In this document: positions 53,599-62,299 of the stretch, piece after piece
Position numbering within the stretch: the first letter of the stretch is position 1
How the letters are laid out: each line of letters begins with the position of its first letter
Source: Nitrospira sp. ST-bin5
GTDB lineage: Bacteria > Nitrospirota > Nitrospiria > Nitrospirales > Nitrospiraceae
Direction of reading: 5' to 3'
Length of the DNA stretch: 64,000 bases
Assembly (NCBI GenBank): GCA_002083555.1
Contig: MSXN01000008.1
Location: 69,682-133,681 of the forward strand
Notes under the pieces: model-generated
What the model was told of the DNA's origin: nothing
What the model saw: only the letters and a program-made list of their open reading frames with translations
Database searches by the model: none
Made by a program: the position numbers and the translations under genes

Positions 53599-53856
53599 TC
53601 AGGAGAGCTGGAGCCTCTTCTTCTTCCACCGATCGCTTCCATAGATCGGGGTGCGGGGGTGCCTCGGGAGCGGGTCTCTCCGACGCGTCCGATTCTTGGC
53701 TATCAGCCGGTCGGTGATATCGCCGCAGTGGACGCAGCGGAGTGCCAACACTCTCGTTCCCCCCTCGCTCATAATCTCGGGCACTCTCAATCCGGCACAG
53801 CGAACGCATTGCGTATCGCTTACTTGGCGGGTATGGATTTTTGAAATTCTTGGCAT
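53599..53856 (-). CDS. Small zinc-ribbon protein
   Basis: 85 residues with GGAGG four bases before the ATG. Two Cys-x2-Cys knuckles, CVRCAGLRVPEIM and LRCVHCGDITD, form a zinc-ribbon-like motif, followed by a basic C-terminus. Function unknown. A comparable 66-residue protein lies at 59895-60095. It has no neighbour in the same direction within 100 bp. Confidence 0.65.
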   Translation of the reverse strand: MPRISKIHTRQVSDTQCVRCAGLRVPEIMSEGGTRVLALRCVHCGDITDRLIAKNRTRRRDPLPRHPRTPIYGSDRWKKKRLQLS

Positions 53857-54004
53857 GTTCCTCCAATAATCAGGTGCTGTTTATATGGGAGTGACCGGGG
53901 CTCGTCCCTTCTCCTGGCAGGAAGGGACGAGCGCGGGGGCCAGGTGCGTGAGAGGCGCAGCTGGGCTCCAATAATTATTCGTTGTTATGAATCGTGTCAT
54001 GGCG

Positions 54005-54430
54005 TTAGTTATGGGCCGCTTTCTGTTCGACAGTTGTGAGACACGGCACACAGAATAGAGCGTCGGGTTGGACCTTCAGCCGCTCGTAGGGAATGTCTCC
54101 ATGACAGTGGCGGCACTGTCCGTAGTCTTTCGTGCGCATGAGTTGCAGCGCGCGTTCGATGTGTCGAAGCCGTGCAAAGGTTCGCGCCTTCACCTGTATG
54201 GCGACGTCATGCTCGAGATCGGTCGAGGCCTGGTCGGCCGGGTCCGCATAGAGTTCTGCGACCGACTCGGCGGCAAGCGAGAGATTGGCGCTGGCGAGCA
54301 GCACCGCGCGCTGCCTGGAAAGTTCCCGCCAAAGATCGGCGCGACGAACGCTCAGAGGTGGAGCAGCGCGGCGGGCCACTCCGGTGGTTCCGCCCGGTTG
54401 TTTTCGTCGAGGAGCGATGGTGTGAGCCAT
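54005..54430 (-). CDS. DksA/TraR-family zinc-finger protein
   Basis: 141 residues. The N-terminal half is a helical hairpin (LWRELSRQRAVLLASANLSL, HIERALQLMRT), the C-terminal half is a four-Cys zinc finger: YGQCRHCHGDIPYERLKV and FCVPCLTTVE. This is the DksA/TraR family that binds RNA polymerase. The N-terminal basic extension is longer than in short TraR proteins. It precedes no operon partner. AAGGGG is upstream of the ATG. Confidence 0.85.
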   Translation of the reverse strand: MAHTIAPRRKQPGGTTGVARRAAPPLSVRRADLWRELSRQRAVLLASANLSLAAESVAELYADPADQASTDLEHDVAIQVKARTFARLRHIERALQLMRTKDYGQCRHCHGDIPYERLKVQPDALFCVPCLTTVEQKAAHN

Positions 54431-54734
54431 TGGCTGTTCCCCTTTCCGGAATGAGTTGTACTAGATCAAAAGCACAGTTAGATCACGACGGCCTCAATTC
54501 TTGGTTACAGGAGTTCGGCCATCAGTGTGTTGGTGCTGTGAAAGGACGGAATGGGAGAGATGTAACTCGATTGCAATAGACTCTTGGTTCGTCTGTGATG
54601 TGCGTGAAGGTGTGAACGAACGCTAGGCTCGGGAATGCTTAGCGTGTTCAGCAGGTGAAACAATAGAGAGGAGAGGGAGTCTGGGTTTAGATGTGTATAA
54701 ATCCGCGCGATAGCTCACTATGATGTCTGCGGCC
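54431..54734. other. Intergenic region without recognised features
   Basis: 304 bp between the DksA-like gene start and the lipoprotein gene end. I see no gene, Pho box, hairpin of note or repeat here. Confidence 0.4.
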
Positions 54735-55046
54735 TTACCGACAGGCGATAGACTCCCACTTCTGCGAACGCAGCTCGCGGTCGAAATAGACACGATAACC
54801 GACACAGCGTGACTGTCCCGATAAAAATTCGTACTCCCAGGATTCGACTCCACTCGACAGGCGTTTGAGCCTTTGGGGATAACCGAACCGGCGAGTCAGT
54901 TCATCTTGTGTCAACTGTCCAATGCCGGCTTCGAATTCCTCGACGCGGGGTGAATGGACGCAAGAACTGAGGGAAAGAAGGAACAGGCAGATTAGGCGGA
55001 CTCTTAGGCGAGGCCTTGTCTCGCGATGTTGAGAGAATACACGCAC
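54735..55046 (-). CDS. Small lipoprotein, BamE-like start
   Basis: 103 residues from a GTG at 55046. Lipobox LLSLSSCVHS, then EAGIGQLTQDELTRRFGYPQ, the helix-turn pattern seen in small SmpA/BamE-like lipoproteins and in the protein at 35143-35577. Two Cys residues lie near the C-terminus. It begins five bases after the stop of the response-regulator gene, so they form an operon. The ribosome site is poor, and translation may be coupled. Confidence 0.65.
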   Translation of the reverse strand: MRVFSQHRETRPRLRVRLICLFLLSLSSCVHSPRVEEFEAGIGQLTQDELTRRFGYPQRLKRLSSGVESWEYEFLSGQSRCVGYRVYFDRELRSQKWESIACR

Positions 55047-55051
55047 GGAAA

Positions 55052-55762
55052 TTACTTTGTCAGAGCCGGATCAGACAACTTGTAGCCCAGCGATTTTACC
55101 GACACAATCGCTTCATTTAGCGCAGGCAGTTTCTGCTTCAGGCGACGGATGTGCACATCCACGGTTCTTGTGGTGCCATAGTAGTCATAGCCCCATACGG
55201 AATTCAGCAATACATCGCGTGTAAGTACCCGACCGGGATTTCGCAATAGATGTTCCAGGAGCCCAAACTCTTTGGCCGTCAAACCGACTTCTTTCCCATC
55301 GACCATGACTTCATGGCGAGGGAGGTCCATCAGTAGTGAGCCGTAGTGGTAAGACGTTTGCTGGGTGTCGTTGGCCCGTCCAATCCGGCGAAACAAAGCT
55401 TTTGCCCTTGCGACGAGGTTTTTGGGGCTGAACGGCTTGGCGATATAGTCGTCGGCGCCGAGTTCGAGGCCGACAATGGTGTCGGACTCCTCGGCTTTGG
55501 CTGTTAACATGATAATGGGAAGAAGAGCGGTCTCCTGCTCGCTTCGGAGTTTCTTGCAGAGTTCCAATCCATCCATCTCGGGAAGCATGAGATCAAGGAT
55601 GACCATGTCAGGATGCTCGCTCTTGGTGAGTCGTAGGCCTTCGTTTCCCGTTTTCGCATGGACGGTACGAAATCCTTCTTTCTCGAGGTAGATCTTCACC
55701 AACTGTGCAATGTCAGTCTCGTCTTCCACGATGAGAATTTTCTTTGCGGTCTGTGTAGACAT
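55052..55762 (-). CDS. phoB: PhoB-like OmpR-family response regulator
   Basis: 236 residues from the ATG at 55762. The receiver is complete: Glu13-Asp14, Asp57, Thr87 and Lys109 (YIAKPFSPKNLVARA). The winged helix has LTAKEFGLLEHLLRNPGRVL, WGYDYYGTTRTVDVHIRRLK and VKSLGYKLS. It is the best candidate for the regulator that reads the 11-bp repeats in this window. A two-half-site box and a TATGCT -10 precede it, suggesting autoregulation. No sensor kinase is next to it. An earlier in-frame start at 55954 lies upstream of the promoter and is disfavoured. phoB is a functional guess; other OmpR paralogues are possible. Confidence 0.85.
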   Translation of the reverse strand: MSTQTAKKILIVEDETDIAQLVKIYLEKEGFRTVHAKTGNEGLRLTKSEHPDMVILDLMLPEMDGLELCKKLRSEQETALLPIIMLTAKAEESDTIVGLELGADDYIAKPFSPKNLVARAKALFRRIGRANDTQQTSYHYGSLLMDLPRHEVMVDGKEVGLTAKEFGLLEHLLRNPGRVLTRDVLLNSVWGYDYYGTTRTVDVHIRRLKQKLPALNEAIVSVKSLGYKLSDPALTK

Positions 55763-55822
55763 AGTGTGCTGCCGGGTGAATATGCTCTCCGACGGTTCCT
55801 CTCCAGCGCTGTTCAGTGTTGC

Positions 55823-55854
55823 AGCATAATCCTCCAATGTTACAGGTGTATTAA
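55823..55854 (-). promoter_or_regulatory. Pho-type promoter of the PhoB-like gene
   Basis: TTAAT starts at 55854, GTAAC at 55843, and TATGCT at 55828, 15 bp after the last half-site. Confidence 0.58.
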
Positions 55855-56136
55855 CTAAGCTCCAGTCAGAGCTCGGTGGAGGTGTAGCGCCGGGGTTCAT
55901 GTCCGGATAACGGCACCAGCTGTGACACGGTGCGCATTCCCTCCTAAACGCCATGGCGAAAATGAAAAACTAAACGGGGCTTCCCTACCTTCTCGATCGT
56001 CGGCATCGGCGGAGAATCAAACTACGCTCTTTGTCGGTGAGGCTGGGGGGGGATGTGTCGGATTGGCGCGCGGAGGTTTTGTCGATCTCTTTGTCCGATG
56101 TTGTATCAACAGGTCTGAAGAAAGCGGCATTCGCCC
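55855..56136. other. Intergenic region between regulator promoter and esterase end
   Basis: About 280 bp with no gene I can support. A short frame with AGGAGG near 55945 has too little spacing to its ATG to be convincing. Confidence 0.35.
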
Positions 56137-57822
56137 TCATCTCGTCGCTGGCTCTTGTTGCCACGCCTTCGTGGTTTGCTCGATGAGGTCGAGGCGTCCT
56201 TTCAATGGGTCCGGTATGACGACTGGTCCATTGTCCATTGTGAACACCATCAAGTCGGATCGTTCAGGAGCGAACCTCGGCCACGCCGGCAAGTCGGCTC
56301 CGTTCGGATCGCCGTACTTTGCGAAGTTGGCGAAATAGGCGTTCATGGACCGTTCGGTCATCCGATCTCTTTCCGTGACGGCCTCGCCGTATCGGGCCAT
56401 GAGTGTGCCGAAGACGAAGGGCAGTTCACTGGCATGCACCGCCCCGCGAATCTTGGAACGCAGTGAATCCGCTACGTAGCCGAAGCGGTAGAGCCAGACC
56501 GGCATTCCCGCTTGCGTCATCTGGGTGGCCACGAAGCGCGCGGGCTCGTGCATCGTCATGTCGATGCCCACGGCCGAGTAGATGTCGTTCGGCCTGAGCA
56601 GGCCGTTCGCGTGGTAGATTGCGCGCGCTCTTTTGGTGTTCTGGCCGAAGTATGACAGCGGGTCTGTTTTTGAGGGAGGAAACGCCATGGGAAGATCCTG
56701 GCTGGTCGTTCCGATCATCAACGGCACCGTGACCGCTTCCTTCCTGCGGAGCGCTTCTTCCGGGGAGGTCATAACGATCGACCCATCGACGATCGCACCT
56801 TTGGCATACGTCAGCGGAGCTGGGGTGGGTTTCATCAACCAGGAGATGTTGATGTCGCCGCAGATCTTCTCTGCGGGGAGGTCACGCAATGCGCTCAACG
56901 CGTAAGGTCCGGTATCGGTGATTCCCATGCTCTTCGCAAAGGTTACGCCGATCTGGTCGGCGGACGGGTCCTGCGGAGTTCCTCCGCTCAGCTTGAATCC
57001 CCCGAGCACATGTGCGCGCCCGTGCCCCGACATGACAATGGCCCGATGGAACAGTCCCTTGGTCTGCGGTGAGGTGAGCAGATGCATCACGGCATCGCCG
57101 CCCGCAGATTCACCGGCGAGGGTCACCTGGGTTGAATCCCCGGCGAACGCCGCGATGTTGCGCTGGACCCAGCGCAATGCCGCAATCTGGTCCATATACG
57201 CAAAGTTACCGACGGGACCCTCGTGTGCCGCAATCAGTGCGGGATGTGCGAAGAACCCGAACCGTCCGAGTCGATAATTAGCGCTGACCACGATGAGGCC
57301 CTGACGTGCGAACACACTGCCGTCATACAGCGGGGTCGAGGTGCCTCCACTCACGTAGGCGCCCCCATGGATCCAGACGAGGACCGGCAGTCGCTCCCCC
57401 GGCTTGATGTCTGCCGGGCGCCACACGTTCAGCACCAAGCAATCCTCAGAGGGGGAAGATGCAGCCGTCACGGCGGCGTTGGTTTCAATCGCCTGCATAC
57501 AGTCATGCCCGAACGTCGTCGTCTTGCGCACCCCCGCCCAGGGCGTGACCGGTTGCGGCGCGCGCCAGCGTCGATTCCCTATCGGAGGCGCGGCGAACGG
57601 TACGCCTTTAAAGAACAGGACCTTGCGGGAGACCGTGCCTTCGATCTTTCCCCCTTCGATCGTGACGACCGTACGGTCCGACTGAATTGAGGGTTCCCCA
57701 AGGCTGGGTGTGGTGTGGTGCTGTGGTGATTGTGTGCAGGCACCACAGGCGAGGAGCAGGAGGATTGGCCATGCAAGATGTGCGGCGGCAAGCAGCCTCC
57801 CAGATACCCTTGTTGGAATCAT
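56137..57822 (-). CDS. Carboxylesterase type B, lipoprotein
   Basis: 561 residues with a lipobox (LLLLACGACTQ). The carboxylesterase B domain has VSRKVLFFKGVPFAAPP, EDCLVLNVWRPA, VLVWIHGGAYVSGG and VTLAGESAGGDAVMHLL with the nucleophile serine. Family members hydrolyse esters at the periplasmic or outer-membrane face. AAAGGAGA lies directly before the ATG. A Pho box with a consensus TATAAT is 150-200 bp upstream, so starvation induction is likely. Whether it acts on lipids or other esters is unknown. Confidence 0.9.
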   Translation of the reverse strand: MIPTRVSGRLLAAAHLAWPILLLLACGACTQSPQHHTTPSLGEPSIQSDRTVVTIEGGKIEGTVSRKVLFFKGVPFAAPPIGNRRWRAPQPVTPWAGVRKTTTFGHDCMQAIETNAAVTAASSPSEDCLVLNVWRPADIKPGERLPVLVWIHGGAYVSGGTSTPLYDGSVFARQGLIVVSANYRLGRFGFFAHPALIAAHEGPVGNFAYMDQIAALRWVQRNIAAFAGDSTQVTLAGESAGGDAVMHLLTSPQTKGLFHRAIVMSGHGRAHVLGGFKLSGGTPQDPSADQIGVTFAKSMGITDTGPYALSALRDLPAEKICGDINISWLMKPTPAPLTYAKGAIVDGSIVMTSPEEALRRKEAVTVPLMIGTTSQDLPMAFPPSKTDPLSYFGQNTKRARAIYHANGLLRPNDIYSAVGIDMTMHEPARFVATQMTQAGMPVWLYRFGYVADSLRSKIRGAVHASELPFVFGTLMARYGEAVTERDRMTERSMNAYFANFAKYGDPNGADLPAWPRFAPERSDLMVFTMDNGPVVIPDPLKGRLDLIEQTTKAWQQEPATR

Positions 57823-57978
57823 GATCTCCTTTGAACCCTAGTCACCAAGAGTATGTTCACGATGTGAGGGCGTCCGGACCTTCTTCCCTGGGCGGATCCC
57901 TTTGCGTCCGCCAGCCGGCCTCGCCAAGCCTCCCCAATTGCGTCATGCCGGAGAATGACTGGTTGTGATTGATCGGTC

Positions 57979-58043
57979 ATTATACGATCCCGAGCCAATC
58001 TCCATGTTAACGCTCTATTAAAGGTGCATTACAAATAGTTGCA
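57979..58043 (-). promoter_or_regulatory. Pho-type promoter of the carboxylesterase
   Basis: Minus-strand half-sites TGCAA 58043, GTAAT 58032, TTAAT 58021 and TTAAC 58010. A perfect TATAAT starts at 57984, 26 bp after the last. On the plus strand the same repeats also read TTAAC, TTAAA and TTACA, but no good -10 follows them there. Confidence 0.78.
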
Positions 58044-58228
58044 AAAGGGCGAGGGAATACCATGGCCCCAGTCGGGGCGCTGCGATTATCCCTCTCCAGG
58101 GTGAGCGCTATGCGGGAACGGCTAGCGCCTAGCGTGTTCTGGTCGAGGACAACCGATTGGGCGAAAGAGACTGACTAGGTGGAAATCGTGGTGTTTGAGT
58201 GAGATGAAAGGGGTGGAGGTTGTGTAAG

Positions 58229-58304
58229 TGGTGCCGAGGGACAGAATCGAACTGTCGACACCAGCCTTTTCAGGGCTGTGCTCTACCAACTGAGCTACCT
58301 CGGC
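58229..58304 (-). tRNA. tRNA-Phe (GAA)
   Basis: Read on the minus strand from 58304. Acceptor stem GCCGAGG pairs with CCTCGGC, followed by discriminator A and an encoded CCA. The D-arm has AGTTGGTA. The anticodon loop CTGAAAA gives GAA, and the T-loop is TTCGATT. Total 76 nucleotides. Confidence 0.95.
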
Positions 58305-58457
58305 ACGACACGGGGGCTCACTTCAGGAAAGTGGTGGACGATACCGCAGAAGCCGTGATTGGGTCAAGGCCAATTGACAGTATCGTACGATCTTTTCGCG
58401 AAAATGAAGGGGCAGCGACCGATGATTCAAGTCGCCGCCCCGTGAATGCCTGAGTCG

Positions 58458-59138
58458 TTATTTTGCGGCGACGATTTCCAGCAGTTCCACTTCAAAAATG
58501 AGCGTGGCGCCTGGCTTGATGGCGGGAGGTGATCCGCGATCTCCGTAGGCCAGATTGGCCGGGCAGACGAGGCGGCTCTTGCCACCGACCTTGATTTGCT
58601 GCACGCCTTCCGTCCAGCACTTAATCACCTGGTTTAGCGGGAAGGTGGCCGGCTCGCCGCGCTTCACGGAGCTGTCGAAGACGGTGCCGTCGAGCAGTGT
58701 GCCATGATAATGCACCTTGACGGTATCGGTCGGTTTTGGGGTGGCGCCGGTTCCTGGCTTGATCGTGGTGATGACGATTCCGGACTCTGTCTTTGTAGAG
58801 CCTTTTTCGGCTGCGGCTTTCGTCAAATAGGCAGCGCCGGATTTCTTTTCCGCGTCCGCAACCACGGCTGCCCGGGCTTGCTGGAGTTGCTGAATTTTCG
58901 GGCCGAATGTTTGGAGGTCGGCTTTTGGTGTGCGCTTCAAGGCTCCATCGGTGAGGCCGGACTTGACGAAATCCAACTCCGATTCGGACAGCGCGAAGGT
59001 GCCAAGCGATTGGCTGATAGCCAGGCCGAGGGCATACAACGTCTTTTGGTCATCATTGGTCGGCTCTCCCGATGCGGCAAACGCCGATGGGCTGCCCAGC
59101 AGGGCAATGGTTATGGCAAATGCTGCGAACATGCGCAT
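58458..59138 (-). CDS. FKBP-type peptidyl-prolyl isomerase (Mip/FkpA-like)
   Basis: 226 residues. A signal peptide ([17 protein letters not shown]) is followed by an N-terminal helical dimerisation domain ([20 protein letters not shown], residues 30-110) and a C-terminal FKBP domain with [20 protein letters not shown] and [20 protein letters not shown]. The active-site Tyr, Asp and Phe are present. It catalyses proline isomerisation in the periplasm. It lies between two tRNA genes. Confidence 0.93.
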   Translation of the reverse strand: MRMFAAFAITIALLGSPSAFAASGEPTNDDQKTLYALGLAISQSLGTFALSESELDFVKSGLTDGALKRTPKADLQTFGPKIQQLQQARAAVVADAEKKSGAAYLTKAAAEKGSTKTESGIVITTIKPGTGATPKPTDTVKVHYHGTLLDGTVFDSSVKRGEPATFPLNQVIKCWTEGVQQIKVGGKSRLVCPANLAYGDRGSPPAIKPGATLIFEVELLEIVAAK

Positions 59139-59296
59139 GAGTCATCCTTTCTTGATGGTGGCGGTGAGAACGGTCGACGAATCTTACCTTACGATATGAA
59201 GGTGCTTCGCACAACTGGAAATAATTGAGCGGGGGAGCTGCAGGGGTGAATGGAGTCACTCTGCCGATGGGTTTGGTTAACGGCCGACGCGCTGGA

Positions 59297-59389
59297 TGGC
59301 GGAGAGGGAGGGATTTGAACCCTCGGTAAGGATATTCTCCCTACGACGGTTTAGCAAACCGTTGCCTTCGGCCACTCGGCCACCTCTCC
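59297..59389 (-). tRNA. tRNA-Ser (GCT)
   Basis: Read on the minus strand from 59389. Acceptor stem GGAGAGG pairs with CCTCTCC, then G and an encoded CCA. The anticodon loop in GGTTTGCTAAACC gives GCT. The long variable arm of serine tRNA follows, then T-loop TTCAAAT. Total 93 nucleotides. Confidence 0.95.
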
Positions 59390-59533
59390 ACGACCAGTTG
59401 CATAGGGGTCTGTCCGCAGGCGGGCAGAGTCGTCAGCGCGGTTACGTCGCTCACGAGCGGGCTGATATTACCTCAGCCGGTGCAAGAGGTACAAGTGAAA
59501 GGTCTCTGCCGTCGGGTTAAAAGTTTGGCAGGG

Positions 59534-59848
59534 TCATGCGGCGTTTCTGATGTCCCATTGAAGGCTTTGGATGTGACGTCTGGATTTGGCGAGAAACATG
59601 AAGGCTGCTGAGTAGAGGTGATGCGCCAGATGAGTCGTCTCGGCTGAGTGCATGCGGACCGTGGAGATGGCAGGTGCGGCTGCATCCTGCTCGATGGGTG
59701 TCTGTTCATCTGAGATAGGGGAGGGAGGAGCGGTGTAGCGAAGTTCGATGGTGCTTGGCCGAACGACTCCGCTCAGTGCGAGCAGGTGCAGGGCTTTTTT
59801 CTTTTGAATGCGTGTTTGCCGATAGTGAGCCCATCGTGTCAATGGCAT
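59534..59848 (-). CDS. Hypothetical protein, 104 residues
   Basis: From the ATG at 59848: MPLTRWAHYRQTRIQKKKAL, a basic start, then an Ala/Pro-rich middle and a helical C-terminal part (TTHLAHHLYSAAFMFLAKSR). GGGAGA lies ten bases upstream. The frame continues upstream to 60250 but overlaps the zinc-ribbon gene in another frame of the same strand, so the shorter form is preferred. No family recognised. Confidence 0.45.
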   Translation of the reverse strand: MPLTRWAHYRQTRIQKKKALHLLALSGVVRPSTIELRYTAPPSPISDEQTPIEQDAAAPAISTVRMHSAETTHLAHHLYSAAFMFLAKSRRHIQSLQWDIRNAA

Positions 59849-59894
59849 GGATCTATTCTCCCGTGGTGCATAAGCTGCGTTGACGAGCAGTGCG

Positions 59895-60095
59895 CTACAT
59901 CCAAAGCACTTTTCCAAAATCTTTATCGATGCCTCTGGGATGGTGGCAATGGGTGCATCGCGCAAAGAGTGTCGCGTCTTCCGGAGTAAGCGACGAGCGA
60001 AGGACGATTTGATAGATGTGTCCCCCGCAGGAGGTACAGGCTTTCCCTCGGATTTCTCGGCGAATGGCTCCGACCTTACCGACTTGTTTCTGCAT
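59895..60095 (-). CDS. Small zinc-ribbon protein
   Basis: 66 residues from an ATG with AAGGAGG upstream. CTSCGGHIYQIVL and ARCTHCHHPRGI are two Cys-x2-Cys knuckles. The two knuckles are about 27 residues apart, normal for a zinc ribbon. A candidate promoter (CTGACA, 16 bp, CATAAT) lies at 60233-60260. It is comparable in design to the protein at 53599-53856 but not obviously homologous. Confidence 0.6.
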   Translation of the reverse strand: MQKQVGKVGAIRREIRGKACTSCGGHIYQIVLRSSLTPEDATLFARCTHCHHPRGIDKDFGKVLWM

Positions 60096-60232
60096 GTGCT
60101 TCCTCCTTGTCCCGAGCTATTCCTGATGTCGTATCTGCTATGCGCAGGTGGTGTCAGGATAGGCGAGGCGGTGCGGACTGGAAATACCGTAGAGGTAGGA
60201 GTGCACCAACCGAAAGGGGGAGGTGGTCGAGA

Positions 60233-60260
60233 ATTATGCGGTCCAAACAACGCTTGTCAG
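60233..60260 (-). promoter_or_regulatory. Sigma-70-like promoter candidate for the zinc-ribbon gene
   Basis: CTGACA at 60255-60260 and CATAAT at 60233-60238 on the minus strand with 16 bp between. The start codon is about 140 bp downstream. Confidence 0.35.
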
Positions 60261-60423
60261 GTTATTTATTGTCTAGCTATATCAATTGGTTATTGATCGA
60301 ATGGTAATGGTATGGATTGGATTGTGAGTAGGTCGAGTGTTGTCATGAGAGGTTGAGTGATCAGATGCAAAGGAGATGTGAATAGAGGCGAGGTAGTGAG
60401 GTTGTGACGGTCGGAATGGTCAT

Positions 60424-60450
60424 ATGGCGGAGGGGGCGAGATTTGAAGCC
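60424..60450 (-). other. tRNA 3'-end-like remnant, possible attachment-site scar
   Basis: TGGCGGAGGGGGCGAGATTT at 60424-60443 resembles the 3' end of the tRNA-Ser gene at 59297 (TGGCGGAGAGGGAGGGATTT), including the CCA end and the T-loop-like TTCAAAT. No matching 5' half exists upstream on the minus strand, so it is not a full tRNA. Such a fragment is what integration at a tRNA can leave. I rate it as suggestive only. Confidence 0.4.
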
Positions 60451-60606
60451 TCCACAGGGTCAGAGACTATAGGTTCCAATAGTTCCCCATCGGTCCAACC
60501 TCAATCACTTACATCAGAGTTGGAGATAGCCGATGAACCGGTCAAACCTGATCGGACAAGATAGTTCTGCCACAGTTTAGCCACAGGGATGGCTTGAAAG
60601 GCCGGA

Positions 60607-62295
60607 ATGAAGCCCCTCCACATTGCCAGCGAGCCGAAGGATTTCTCTATCCCTCAGGACCTGATTACTCAAACGCTCGCGATTCTTGCGCGCAAACGAG
60701 TCGGCAAAACCTACACGGCTTCCGTAATCGCGGAAGAGTTTTGTAAGGCCAAGCTGCCGTTTGTGGTCCTCGATCCCACGGGGGCCTGGTGGGGGCTTCG
60801 GGCTTCGTCCGATGGCAAAGCGGCCGGCTATCCGGTCATCATCATTGGTGGGCCCCATGGTGATGTCCCGTTGGAGCCGACGGCCGGAAGGGTCATTGCG
60901 GATCTCGTCGTCGACCATCCGGGCTATTTCGTGATCGATCTCTCGCTCACCAATTCCAATGCCGAACAAGACCGGTTTGCGACCGACTTTGCCGAGCAGC
61001 TGTATCGACGAAAGAGCCGGCAGCCAGATCCGCTGCATCTCTTCATCGATGAGGCAGATAGCTTTGCGCCGCAACGGCCGTTTCCCGGCCAGCAACGTAT
61101 GCTTGGGGCCTTCGAGGCGATCGTGCGCCGGGGCGGCATTCGCGGGATTGGCGTCACCATGATCACGCAGCGGCCGGCGATTCTGAATAAGAATGTACTC
61201 ACGCAAACTGAGGTGCTGATCGCCTTACAGACGACGGGGCCGCAGGATCGTGCGGCCGTGCAGGAGTGGGTGAAGAGCCATGGCACCAAGGAGCAGCAAG
61301 AGACGTTCATGAACTCGCTGGCTGGACTCCAGAAGGGGCAGGCCTGGATCTGGTCACCGGCCTGGCTGAACGTCTTCAAGCTGGTAAAAATTCGCGCGCG
61401 TGCCACGTTCAACTCCTCAGCTACGCCGGAAGTGGGAACCGCTCAGCGTGTTCCGAGTATTCTGGCGCCAGTTGATCTGGAGGCCTTGAAGGGGCAGATG
61501 GCGGCGACAATCGAGAAGGCGAAGGCGGATGATCCGAAGGCGTTGAAGGCGAAGATTGCGCAGCTCGAGCGCGATCTCGCGGCCATTCATTCGGTACCAG
61601 CACCTCAGGCAAAAGTTGAGATTGTCGAAGTCCCGTTGATCAAAGATGCTGATTTGGATCGACTTGAGAAGGCTACGGCCGCGATCAGTGTAGCGGCGTC
61701 GCTGTTAGCTGATACGATTGGGAAATGGAAGCAGGCTGTCGGCGTCCGTCATGTGCCGGCAGAACAGAGACATCCGAGGGGTGAACGTCAGGAGATCAGG
61801 TCTGTGCAGATGTCTGCACAGGGGAATGTGGTGCTCGGGACTGGGGGGTTACGTCGGATGTTGATCGCACTGGCGCAGCGATCGCAAGGGCTTAGCGATC
61901 GACAGCTCGGGGTGCGTGCCGGCTTATCATCTTCGAGTGGATCCTTTGGAACCTATCTCGCGAAAGGACGGACCAACGGCTGGATTTCCGGGGAGCGAGG
62001 TTGTCTCTCCATTACCGAGGCGGGGTTGCAGGTCTTGGGAGTCTTTGACCCACTGCCAACCGGCAATGGGCTTCTCCGGTACTGGCTGAATGAGCTAGGC
62101 AACAGCGGCGCCGCTCGTATGCTTGAAGCTTTATCGGCAGTCTATCCAAGGGCCATGACGAAAGAAGAGCTCGGTGCCCAGGTGAACCTCTCGCACAGTA
62201 GCGGGTCCTTCGGGACCTATCTCAGCAGGCTCCGGACGCTGGAATTGATCGAAGGCCGGCAGGAGCTGAAGGCGAGCAGCGAATTTGTGTGCTAG
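60607..62295 (+). CDS. HerA/FtsK-like ATPase with duplicated C-terminal winged-helix unit
   Basis: 562 residues. The N-terminal ATPase has a modified P-loop ARKRVGKTYTA, Walker B LHLFIDEADSFAPQ and VTMITQRPAILNK, typical of HerA/DUF87 motor proteins. After a coiled stretch (residues 295-385) come two similar modules, LSDRQLGVRAGLSSSSGSFG and MTKEELGAQVNLSHSSGSFG, that look like winged helices. HerA proteins act in DNA repair and in mobile-element or defence functions. Codon usage and position after the tRNA-like remnant suggest acquisition by transfer. Confidence 0.75.
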   Translation: MKPLHIASEPKDFSIPQDLITQTLAILARKRVGKTYTASVIAEEFCKAKLPFVVLDPTGAWWGLRASSDGKAAGYPVIIIGGPHGDVPLEPTAGRVIADLVVDHPGYFVIDLSLTNSNAEQDRFATDFAEQLYRRKSRQPDPLHLFIDEADSFAPQRPFPGQQRMLGAFEAIVRRGGIRGIGVTMITQRPAILNKNVLTQTEVLIALQTTGPQDRAAVQEWVKSHGTKEQQETFMNSLAGLQKGQAWIWSPAWLNVFKLVKIRARATFNSSATPEVGTAQRVPSILAPVDLEALKGQMAATIEKAKADDPKALKAKIAQLERDLAAIHSVPAPQAKVEIVEVPLIKDADLDRLEKATAAISVAASLLADTIGKWKQAVGVRHVPAEQRHPRGERQEIRSVQMSAQGNVVLGTGGLRRMLIALAQRSQGLSDRQLGVRAGLSSSSGSFGTYLAKGRTNGWISGERGCLSITEAGLQVLGVFDPLPTGNGLLRYWLNELGNSGAARMLEALSAVYPRAMTKEELGAQVNLSHSSGSFGTYLSRLRTLELIEGRQELKASSEFVC

Positions 62296-62299
62296 GCCG

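Noticed and set aside
55920..55954. Extending the PhoB-like protein to an upstream start at 55954
   Set aside because: The extra 64 residues are not conserved-looking and lie upstream of the predicted promoter; the receiver begins normally at 55762.
58046..58228. A Pho-controlled small RNA downstream of the box at 58007 on the plus strand
   Set aside because: No good -10 follows on the plus strand, while a perfect in-phase TATAAT exists on the minus strand toward the esterase. The box is better assigned to that gene.
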